Below are positions 1 to 5,223 of a stretch of 8,670 bases of DNA, piece after piece. Under the pieces are notes generated by a model. That model saw only the letters and a program-made list of their open reading frames with translations. It did not search any database and was not told the origin of the DNA. The stretch lies in contig JAEYZK010000121.1 in NCBI GenBank assembly GCA_023428085.1, forward strand, positions 1-8,670, given 5' to 3'. Source of the DNA: Pseudomonadota bacterium. GTDB lineage: Bacteria; Myxococcota; Myxococcia; Myxococcales; Anaeromyxobacteraceae. Each line of letters starts with the position of its first letter. Positions within the stretch are counted from its first letter, which is position 1. The position numbers were made by a program, and so were the translations under genes.

Positions 1-2
1 CG

Positions 3-266
3 CGCGAGGTGGGCGAGGCCGAGCGCCGCCGGCTCGGGCGCTGGGGCGGCTGGCGCGGCCCCGCCGGCGGGTCGGGCGAGTGGAGCCCGCTCGGCCTGCG
101 GCTCGTGCGCCGCATCCCGGACGCGCGGTGGCACATCCCGGTGATGGCGATCGCGTCGGGCCTCGCCGCGAGCCTCGCGGCCTACGGGATCCACGCGCGC
201 ACCCTGCCCCTGTTCCTCCTCGGCGCCGCCGCGGTGGCGGCGCTGCTCGTGCACGTGCCGGAGTAG
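3..266 (+). CDS. C-terminal part of a small membrane protein (5'-truncated by window edge)
   Basis: The reading frame is open from the left edge to a TAG stop at 264-266, and nearly every codon ends in G or C, as in the real genes here, so it is very likely coding. A GTG at 9 could be a start, but no Shine-Dalgarno can be judged and the frame runs off the edge, so I treat it as partial. The visible 87 or so residues begin with an Arg/Gly/Trp-rich hydrophilic stretch. Two hydrophobic segments follow, IPVMAIASGLAASLAAYGI and LPLFLLGAAAVAALLVHV, separated by a short turn (HART). This looks like a C-terminal transmembrane hairpin with both ends on the same side of the membrane. I do not recognise the family and propose no function. 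A 228-bp gap separates it from transketolase, so the two are probably not cotranscribed. Confidence 0.6.
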   Translation, partial: REVGEAERRRLGRWGGWRGPAGGSGEWSPLGLRLVRRIPDARWHIPVMAIASGLAASLAAYGIHARTLPLFLLGAAAVAALLVHVPE

Positions 267-297
267 GGCGGCGGCCGGAACGCCCGATCGCCGCACC

Positions 298-320
298 GCT
301 CGCCGGGCCCCTCGGCGGGC
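298..320 (+). terminator. possible weak terminator hairpin after the membrane protein gene
   Basis: GCTCGCCG at 298-305 can pair with CGGCGGGC at 313-320, giving 8 bp with one G-T wobble and a 7-nt loop. It begins 32 bp after the upstream stop codon. No T-tract follows, so if it acts as a terminator it is not the classical intrinsic type. GC-rich DNA forms such hairpins by chance fairly often. Confidence 0.25.
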
Positions 321-365
321 GTCCCGGGGTGCGCCGCGGCCGGACCTGCGCGATCCGTCGCGCGT

Positions 366-381
366 TCTGAAACAATTCAGA
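366..381. repeat. perfect 6-bp inverted repeat upstream of tkt, candidate operator
   Basis: TCTGAA at 366-371 and TTCAGA at 376-381 form a perfect inverted repeat around the 4-nt centre ACAA. It is an AT-rich spot in a very GC-rich gap. Its centre lies about 80 bp upstream of the -10-like TAGTAT in front of transketolase. No T-run follows, and the stem is too weak for a terminator. A binding site for a dimeric regulator is the more natural reading, but this is inference. Confidence 0.35.
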
Positions 382-453
382 TCGCAGGGTGCGGCGCCCT
401 GCCGCCGCCCGCCGGGCCGTCGCCCGCCCGTACCCCACCCCTGCTCGATCCGC

Positions 454-459
454 TAGTAT
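454..459 (+). promoter_or_regulatory. candidate -10 element of the tkt promoter (TAGTAT)
   Basis: TAGTAT matches the sigma-70 -10 consensus at five of six positions and is a rare AT-rich hexamer here. Transcription would start near 466, giving a leader of roughly 29 nt before the GTG start at 495. No good TTGACA-like -35 lies at 16-18 bp spacing, so the element is only partly supported. The same TAG-N-ATCCG string occurs directly upstream of nadE (3304-3312). Confidence 0.4.
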
Positions 460-494
460 CCGGCCTCCAGGTTTCCGACCGAGCGAGGCCCCGC

Positions 495-2495
495 GTGTCC
501 ACGAATCGAGAGCTTCAGGAGAAGGCGATCACCACCATCCGCATGCTCGCCGCCGACGGCGTCCAGCAGGCGAACAGCGGCCACCCGGGCATGCCCATGG
601 GCGCCGCCGACATGGCGTTCGTGCTCTGGACGCGCCACCTCCGCTACGACCCCGCCGATCCGCGCTGGCTCGGCCGCGACCGGTTCATCCTCTCCGGCGG
701 CCACGGCTCGATGCTGCTCTACTCGCTCCTGCACCTCGCCGGCTTCGACTGCACGCTCGACGACCTCAAGGCGTTCCGACAGCTCCACTCCCGCACGCCG
801 GGCCACCCGGAGTTCGGCATGCTCCCGGGCGTCGAGTGCACCACCGGACCGCTCGGCCAGGGCATCGCCAACGCGGTCGGGTTCGCGCTCGGGCAGGCGA
901 TGCTCTCCGCGAAGCTCGGCCCCGGGAACCCGGTCGAGGATCACTTCGTCTACGCGATGTGCGGCGACGGCGACCTCATGGAGGGCGTGGCCGCCGAGGC
1001 CGCGAGCTTCGCGGGGCACAACAAGCTCGGACGGCTCGTCGTGCTGTACGACGACAACGGCATCACCATCGACGGGAAGACCACGGTCTCGTTCTCGGGC
1101 GAGGACGTCACCCGGCGGTTCGAGGCGTACGGCTGGCAGGTGCTCTCGGCCGACGGCCGCGACCTGGACGGCATCGACCGCGCCCTCTCCACCGCCAAGG
1201 CGGAGCTCGCGCGGCCGAGCCTCATCCGCGTGAAGACCGTCATCGGCTTCGGCGCGCCGAAGAAGGCCGGGACCTCCGGCGTCCACGGCGCGCCGCTCGG
1301 CGAGGACGAGCTCGCCGCCACCAGGAAGGCGCTCGGCTGGCCCGAGTCGCCGCGCTTCCTCGTGCCCGACGACGTCCGCGCCCTCTGGGCCGCCGCGCGC
1401 GAGGAGAAGCGCGGGCAGAAGCAGGCCTGGGCGGCGCGGGCCGAGGCCTGGCGGCGCGACCACGCCGACGCCGCGAAGCTGCTCGACGCGCACGTCCAGC
1501 GTGCCGTGCCCGCCGACCTCGTGGCGCGGCTCGCCGCCGACCTCCCCGCGGCCGACTCGACGCGCAAGGTGAGCAGCGCGGTCATCCAGAAGTTCGCTGC
1601 CCTCGTGCCGAGCTTCGTCTCGGGCTCGGCCGATCTCTTCGAGTCGAACAACAACGAGGTGAAGGGCGGCGGCGCGGTGGCGCCGGGGAGCTACGGCGGA
1701 CGGAACGTCTTCTACGGCGTCCGCGAGCACGCGATGGGGGCGATCGCCAACGGCCTGGCCTACGACGGCCTCTTCCTCCCGACCGTGGCGACCTTCCTGC
1801 AGTTCCTCGACTACATGCGGTCGCCGGTGCGCCTCGCCGCCCTCTCGAAGCTCCCCGTCACGTTCCTCTACACGCACGACTCGATCTTCCTCGGCGAGGA
1901 CGGCCCCACGCATCAGCCGGTCGAGCACCTCACGACGCTGCGGGCGATCCCGAACGTCGAGGTCTGGCGCCCCGCGGATCCGGCCGAGGTGGCCGCGGCG
2001 TGGTCCGCCGCCCTCCAGCGCAGGGACGGGCCGACGTCGCTCGTGCTCACGCGCCAGAAGCTGGCCCCGGTGAAGCGGGACGGCGCGCTGGATCCGGAGG
2101 GCATCCTCCGCGGCGGCTACGCCGTGGCTGCGCCCGGGGCGGCGTCGTTCACGGTGCTCGCGACGGGCTCGGAGGTGCCGCTCGCCCAGGCTGCGCTCGA
2201 GCTCCTGGCGAAGGACGGCACGCTGGGGAGGCTCGTGTCGGTGCCGTGCCTCGAGCGGTTCCTGGCGCAGCCGCAGGCGTTCCGGGACGCGGTGGTGCCG
2301 CCGGGGCTGCCGGTCGCCGCCATCGAGGCCGCGCTCGGGACCGAGTGGTGGCGGCTCGTGGGCCGCGACGGGCTGGTGATCGGGATCGAGCGGTTCGGCG
2401 AGAGCGCGCCGGAGAAGGCGCTCGCCGAGCTCTTCGGGTTCACGCCCGCCAAGGTGGCCGAGCGCCTCGCGCGCTGGCTCGACGCCAGGCGCTGA
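495..2495 (+). CDS. tkt: transketolase
   Basis: This enzyme moves two-carbon ketol units between sugar phosphates in the non-oxidative pentose phosphate pathway, using thiamine diphosphate and a divalent metal in the cytoplasm. At 666 residues it is the usual length for bacterial transketolase. In order, the sequence shows SGHPGMPMGAA (28-38, His30), SGGHGSMLLYS (67-77), HSRTPGHPE (98-106), GPLGQG (118-123) and the diphosphate/metal motif GDGDLMEG (157-164) followed by DDNGITIDG (186-194). His264 sits in SGVHGAPLG, the presumed catalytic Glu411 in VREHAMG, and the substrate-contact segment HDSIFLGEDGPTHQP at 461-475. A C-terminal domain follows from about 540. All expected active-site regions are present, so it should be active. 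The GTG at 495 is preceded by a modest GAGG at 485-488, and translation from it begins exactly where the family normally starts. It converges with the LuxR-type gene downstream. Confidence 0.97.
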   Translation: MSTNRELQEKAITTIRMLAADGVQQANSGHPGMPMGAADMAFVLWTRHLRYDPADPRWLGRDRFILSGGHGSMLLYSLLHLAGFDCTLDDLKAFRQLHSRTPGHPEFGMLPGVECTTGPLGQGIANAVGFALGQAMLSAKLGPGNPVEDHFVYAMCGDGDLMEGVAAEAASFAGHNKLGRLVVLYDDNGITIDGKTTVSFSGEDVTRRFEAYGWQVLSADGRDLDGIDRALSTAKAELARPSLIRVKTVIGFGAPKKAGTSGVHGAPLGEDELAATRKALGWPESPRFLVPDDVRALWAAAREEKRGQKQAWAARAEAWRRDHADAAKLLDAHVQRAVPADLVARLAADLPAADSTRKVSSAVIQKFAALVPSFVSGSADLFESNNNEVKGGGAVAPGSYGGRNVFYGVREHAMGAIANGLAYDGLFLPTVATFLQFLDYMRSPVRLAALSKLPVTFLYTHDSIFLGEDGPTHQPVEHLTTLRAIPNVEVWRPADPAEVAAAWSAALQRRDGPTSLVLTRQKLAPVKRDGALDPEGILRGGYAVAAPGAASFTVLATGSEVPLAQAALELLAKDGTLGRLVSVPCLERFLAQPQAFRDAVVPPGLPVAAIEAALGTEWWRLVGRDGLVIGIERFGESAPEKALAELFGFTPAKVAERLARWLDARR

Positions 2496-2510
2496 GTGCG
2501 GGTCCACGCC

Positions 2511-2539
2511 CGGTGAGCCGGGGCCTGCCCGGCTCACCG
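2511..2539. terminator. perfect 12-bp hairpin between convergent tkt and LuxR-type genes
   Basis: CGGTGAGCCGGG (2511-2522) and CCCGGCTCACCG (2528-2539) are exact reverse complements around the 5-nt loop GCCTG. The hairpin lies 15 bp after the tkt stop and 18 bp after the stop of the minus-strand gene. This is where a shared bidirectional terminator would be expected. Neither flank carries a T-tract, so it may work with Rho or as an RNA-stabilising 3' end rather than as a textbook intrinsic terminator. Confidence 0.65.
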
Positions 2540-2557
2540 TGCGCGCGTCGGACGCCG

Positions 2558-2914
2558 CTACCGCGCGACCAGGCTGCTGGCCGGCGCGACGGGCTGCTGC
2601 TGCTGCTGCGGCTGCGGCTGCGTCGGCGCGACCGGGCGCGGCTCGATGCGCTCGCCCTTCGCCAGCATCTTGAGCGAGAGCGAGAGCAGGCTCGCGAGCA
2701 GCTCGCCGGAGCCGGGGACGTCGAGCTTGCGGTAGATGCGCTTGCGGCGCGCGCGGATCGTCTCCGGCGACACGCCCGCGGCGGCCGCGGAGTCCTTGCA
2801 AGCGAAGCCCTGCGCGATGCGCAGCACCTCGGCCCGCTCGGCAGGCGTGAGGCTCGTCCCTTCCATGAACCGCGCGGCGAACGGCGTCAGGATCTCGATG
2901 TCGATCTGGGCCAT
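2558..2914 (-). CDS. small stand-alone LuxR-type helix-turn-helix regulator with Gln/Pro-rich tail
   Basis: The product has 118 residues. Residues about 22-78 match the LuxR/GerE DNA-binding domain: LTPAERAEVLRIAQGF, then the second helix CKDSAAAAGVS, then the recognition helix region PETIRARRKRIYRKLDV. The Arg/Lys-rich recognition helix suggests real DNA binding. No receiver or autoinducer-binding domain precedes it; only about 20 residues lie upstream. After the domain, a leucine-rich helix (72-84, LLASLLSLSLKML) could dimerise, and a low-complexity tail follows with PTQPQPQQQQQP at 98-108. The ATG at 2914 has an upstream GGGGAAG at 2926-2920 with 5-nt spacing, a fair Shine-Dalgarno. The targets are unknown. 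It lies tail-to-tail with tkt and its upstream region is the AT-rich island, so autoregulation there is possible but unproven. The domain call is firm; the biological role is not. Confidence 0.85.
   Translation of the reverse strand: MAQIDIEILTPFAARFMEGTSLTPAERAEVLRIAQGFACKDSAAAAGVSPETIRARRKRIYRKLDVPGSGELLASLLSLSLKMLAKGERIEPRPVAPTQPQPQQQQQPVAPASSLVAR
2593..2609. repeat. (GCT)5 triplet repeat inside the LuxR-type gene
   Basis: Five tandem GCT units plus GC encode the run of five glutamines on the minus strand, and imperfect GCGGCT units follow immediately. Triplet-length changes would keep the reading frame, so slippage here would alter only the length of the Gln tail. Confidence 0.7.
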
Positions 2915-3073
2915 CGTTTCTTCCCCGGGTGGGCCCCGGTCTGGGGGCCGTTTTGCTGATGCGGATCACGCGCCTTCGAGCGTGGGCTTCCTACTCACAC
3001 CCCTGCTTGGTAGGCCGTGTACAGCGATGCGACGATAATAACGCCCCCTCCGGTTGCCACCCCCTGTTCGCAG

Positions 3074-3107
3074 AAAAGTGACAGGTCAGGGATTTTACAA
3101 CACTTTT
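3074..3107. repeat. inverted repeat AAAAGTG / CACTTTT with nested TGAC-N2-GTCA
   Basis: AAAAGTG (3074-3080) and CACTTTT (3101-3107) are perfect reverse complements 20 nt apart. Overlapping the left arm, TGACAGGTCA (3079-3088) is itself a TGAC-AG-GTCA dyad. CCTGT (3063-3067) can also pair with ACAGG (3081-3085). The arrangement could be operator sites or a small RNA hairpin; a degraded insertion-sequence end is another possibility. None is established. Confidence 0.4.
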
Positions 3108-3141
3108 TCGTCCAGCTCCCGCACGGGCCCTACCTCACTCA

Positions 3142-3176
3142 CCCATAGGGGTTTCAGACCTACAGAACCTAATGGG
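3142..3176. repeat. bulged inverted repeat CCCATAGG / CCTAATGGG
   Basis: CCCATAGG (3142-3149) pairs with CCTAATGGG (3168-3176), giving 8 bp with one bulged A. The intervening segment holds a direct repeat of ACCTA (3158-3162 and 3167-3171). It lies in the lower-GC stretch, where chance pairing is less likely than in the GC-rich surroundings. Confidence 0.3.
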
Positions 3177-3194
3177 CTACATCGGCGCTCGCCA

Positions 3195-3205
3195 CCCTGT
3201 CAGGG
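3195..3205. repeat. palindrome CCCTG-T-CAGGG
   Basis: This is a perfect 5-bp dyad around one central base. The half-site CCCTG/CAGGG also occurs at 3062-3066 and 3087-3091 in the same gap, which would fit repeated recognition by one dimeric regulator. It lies about 110 bp upstream of the nadE start and about 280 bp upstream of the LuxR-type start. Confidence 0.3.
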
Positions 3206-3303
3206 CCCAAGCGTCCCCGAGAGGTCTCCCGCAGTCAAGGGACAAACGCAACGGCCGTCGTCATCGCGAGCCCGTTCGACGGTGCCGAGCGGGCGGGTCG
3301 CGT

Positions 3304-3309
3304 TAGCAT
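3304..3309 (+). promoter_or_regulatory. -10 element TAGCAT placing transcription start at the nadE ATG
   Basis: TAGCAT (TANNNT type) ends 6 nt before the ATG at 3316, so transcription would begin at or next to the A of the start codon. The stretch before the ATG (GTTAGCATCCGCCG) has no Shine-Dalgarno. Together these suggest a leaderless mRNA. No good -35 is found at 17-18 bp; TTCGAC at 3275-3280 is too far away, at 23 bp. Confidence 0.45.
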
Positions 3310-3315
3310 CCGCCG

Positions 3316-5073
3316 ATGCTCGCCCACACGCGGATCGCCCTCGCGCAGGTGAACCCGACCATCGGCGATCTCGCGGGCAACGCCGCCAAGATCCGCGCGG
3401 CGACGGAGCGCGCCCGCGCGGCGGGCGCCGCGCTGGTCGTGTTTCCGGAGCTCTGCCTCTGCGGCTACCCGCCCCGCGACTTCCTCGACCTGCCCGACTT
3501 CGTGGACCGCTGCCGCCGGACGCTCGCGGACCTGGCCGCGCCGGCGGAGTGGTCGCGCGGGATCGGCGTCGTGCTCGGGTTCCCGGAGGCGCCGGAGGGC
3601 GCGCCGCCGCCCGGCCTCTACAACGCGGCCGCGCTCCTCGCGGGCGGCGGCGTCCGCGCGGTCGGCCGCAAGTCGCTCCTCCCCACCTACGACGTCTTCG
3701 ACGAGACCCGCTACTTCCTCTCCGCGGAGGCGTCGACCGTGGCCGGGGGCCCGGAGCGGCTCGGCCCCCCGGCCCAGCCGCGTCCGGCCGGGCCTGCGCT
3801 CGACGCAGCGATCCCGTTCCCGCTCGGGCTCTCCATCTGCGAGGACGTCTGGAACGACAAGCGGTTCTGGGACCGCCCCCGGTACGCGCGCGATCCCGTC
3901 GCCGAGCTCGTCGCGGGCGGGGCCGCGCTGGTCGCGAACCTCTCCGCGTCGCCGTACGCCATCGGCAAGCCCGCGCTGCGCGAGCGGATGCTCTCCGCGA
4001 GCGCGCGCGCCCACGGCGTGCCGATCGCCTACGCGAACCAGGTGGGCGGGAACGACGCGCTCGTCTTCGACGGCGGCTCGATGCTCGTCGCGCGGGACGG
4101 GACGGTGCTCGCGCGGGCGCCGCTCTTCGAGGAGCTCCTCGTCGTGGGCGACCTCTCGTCCGGGCGCGCGGCGCTGCTCGGGCTGGACGGCGCGCCGGTG
4201 CCCGCGCCCGAGCCCGCCGCGGATCCCGTGGCGGACGAGGTCTTCCAGGCGCTCGTCCTCGGGGTCCGCGACTACGTGCGCAAGTGCGGGTTCCGGACCG
4301 TCGTGATCGGCCTCTCCGGCGGGATCGACTCCGCGCTCACCGCCTGCATCGCGGCCGCCGCGCTCGGCCCCGGGAACGTCACGGGCGTCGCCATGCCGTC
4401 CCGCTACAGCTCGGACCACTCGCGCGAGGACGCCGCCCAGCTCGCGGCGAGCCTCGGCATCGCCTTCCAGGAGATCTCGATCGAGCCCATGCACGCCGCG
4501 TTCATGGCCCAGCTCGCGGCCGCGCGCGGGCAGCCGCTCGGCGACCTCGCCGAGCAGAACGTCCAGGCCCGTATCCGGGGACAGATCCTCATGGCGCTCT
4601 CGAACGACACCGGCGGCCTCGTGCTCTCCACGGGGAACAAGAGCGAGCTCGCCGTCGGGTACTGCACGCTCTACGGCGACATGGCGGGCGGCCTCGCGGT
4701 GATCGGCGACGTGCCCAAGACGCTCGTGTACCGCGTGTCGCGCGCGGCGAACGCCCGCGCCGGCCGCGCGCTCATCCCGGAGCGCACCTTCACGAAGCCC
4801 CCGTCCGCCGAGCTCAAGCCGGGGCAGGTGGATCAGGACTCGTTGCCGCCCTACGACGTCCTCGACGACATCCTCCAGGCGTACGTCGAGGAGCGGCTCT
4901 CGATGGACGCCATCGTCGCCCGCGGCCACCCCGCCGAGACCGTGCGGCGCGTGCTGCGCATGGTGGTCGCGAGCGAGTACAAGCGCCGGCAGGCCGCCCC
5001 CGTGCTCAAGGTGAGCGAGAAGGCGTTCGGCGAGGGCCGGCGCTTCCCGATCGCGCACGGGTACCGGTACTGA
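3316..5073 (+). CDS. nadE: glutamine-dependent NAD+ synthetase
   Basis: This enzyme catalyses the last step of NAD+ synthesis. It amidates nicotinic acid adenine dinucleotide with ATP, using ammonia released from glutamine by its own N-terminal domain. The 585-residue product has both domains. The N-terminal nitrilase/amidase domain (about 1-285) carries the Glu-Lys-Cys triad: Glu45 in VFPEL, Lys119 in GRKSLLPTYDVFDE and Cys175 in SICEDVW. The C-terminal synthetase domain (about 305-585) has the pyrophosphatase P-loop SGGIDSA (334-340), then STGNKSELAVGYCTLYGDMAGG-type segments at 438-459 and KPPSAELKPGQVDQD at 494-508. The C-terminal stretch from EYKRRQAAP (554) to HGYRY is typical of the family. 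No key residue is missing. The ATG start fits the family N-terminus (TRIALAQVNPTIGD), and the upstream -10 suggests a leaderless transcript. The LuxR-type gene upstream is divergent. Confidence 0.97.
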   Translation: MLAHTRIALAQVNPTIGDLAGNAAKIRAATERARAAGAALVVFPELCLCGYPPRDFLDLPDFVDRCRRTLADLAAPAEWSRGIGVVLGFPEAPEGAPPPGLYNAAALLAGGGVRAVGRKSLLPTYDVFDETRYFLSAEASTVAGGPERLGPPAQPRPAGPALDAAIPFPLGLSICEDVWNDKRFWDRPRYARDPVAELVAGGAALVANLSASPYAIGKPALRERMLSASARAHGVPIAYANQVGGNDALVFDGGSMLVARDGTVLARAPLFEELLVVGDLSSGRAALLGLDGAPVPAPEPAADPVADEVFQALVLGVRDYVRKCGFRTVVIGLSGGIDSALTACIAAAALGPGNVTGVAMPSRYSSDHSREDAAQLAASLGIAFQEISIEPMHAAFMAQLAAARGQPLGDLAEQNVQARIRGQILMALSNDTGGLVLSTGNKSELAVGYCTLYGDMAGGLAVIGDVPKTLVYRVSRAANARAGRALIPERTFTKPPSAELKPGQVDQDSLPPYDVLDDILQAYVEERLSMDAIVARGHPAETVRRVLRMVVASEYKRRQAAPVLKVSEKAFGEGRRFPIAHGYRY

Positions 5074-5087
5074 GGGCCGTGCGCGAG

Positions 5088-5117
5088 TTGAACCCACACC
5101 CGGGAAGCGACTACCCT
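5088..5117 (+). promoter_or_regulatory. candidate promoter of the glycosyltransferase gene
   Basis: TTGAAC (5088-5093) and TACCCT (5112-5117) are separated by 18 bp. The -35 matches the sigma-70 consensus at four or more positions; the -10 keeps TA at the start and the final T. The element begins 15 bp after the nadE stop. Transcription from about 5124 would give a leader of some 100 nt before the ATG at 5224. This suggests the glycosyltransferase need not depend on nadE transcription. Confidence 0.4.
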
Positions 5118-5209
5118 GCGCGTCACTGGAGTCCGGGAGCGGCCAGGCGCTCGACCGGTGCCCTCGACCCCGAGGCCACCGCGAACCGCGCAGCCGCCCG
5201 AGTCCCGGC

Positions 5210-5216
5210 GGAGGAG
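5210..5216 (+). promoter_or_regulatory. Shine-Dalgarno deciding the glycosyltransferase start (GGAGGAG)
   Basis: A near-perfect GGAGGAG lies 7 nt before the ATG at 5224. An in-frame GTG at 5158 would add 22 Pro/Arg-rich residues unlike the start of a Rossmann domain and has no such site. The ATG is therefore the better start. Confidence 0.75.
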
Positions 5217-5223
5217 CCTCGCG

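Larger units (their letters stand above)
2915..3315. other. 401-bp intergenic region, AT-rich in its middle, no convincing gene
   Basis: This gap lies between the divergent starts of the LuxR-type gene and nadE. By hand count, 3031-3180 has 82 G/C in 150 (about 55%) and 3071-3110 only 16 in 40, far below the flanking genes. Open frames crossing it are frame shadows without family resemblance. It contains inverted repeats (listed separately), TATTAT on the minus strand at 3040-3035 that could be a -10 for the LuxR-type gene without a matching -35, and TTGACT on the minus strand at 3238-3233 without a good -10. A small RNA, regulatory sites or the remnant of a foreign insertion are all possible; I cannot choose among them from sequence alone. 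Confidence 0.5.

Noticed and set aside
389..2959. Very long open frames overlapping tkt on both strands, rich in Arg/Ala/Pro
   Set aside because: They are frame shadows of a GC-rich gene: low-complexity Arg/Pro/Ala composition, no family motifs, and full overlap with an intact transketolase.
2967..2984. Hairpin CACGC / GCGTG in the LuxR-type leader as a riboswitch or attenuator
   Set aside because: Only a 5-bp stem with an 8-nt loop, and no riboswitch core or leader peptide could be recognised around it.
3007..3039. Plus-strand promoter TTGGTA with GATAAT in the intergenic region
   Set aside because: The spacing is 21 bp, too long for sigma-70, and no plus-strand gene follows before the nadE promoter.
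2915..3315. tRNA or known riboswitch in the AT-rich island
   Set aside because: No cloverleaf with a T-loop sequence (GGTTCRA-type) and no recognisable riboswitch core on either strand by eye.
5061..5070. 10-bp palindrome GTACCGGTAC near the end of nadE
   Set aside because: It lies inside coding sequence for the conserved C-terminal HGYRY residues, and one 10-bp palindrome is not unusual.
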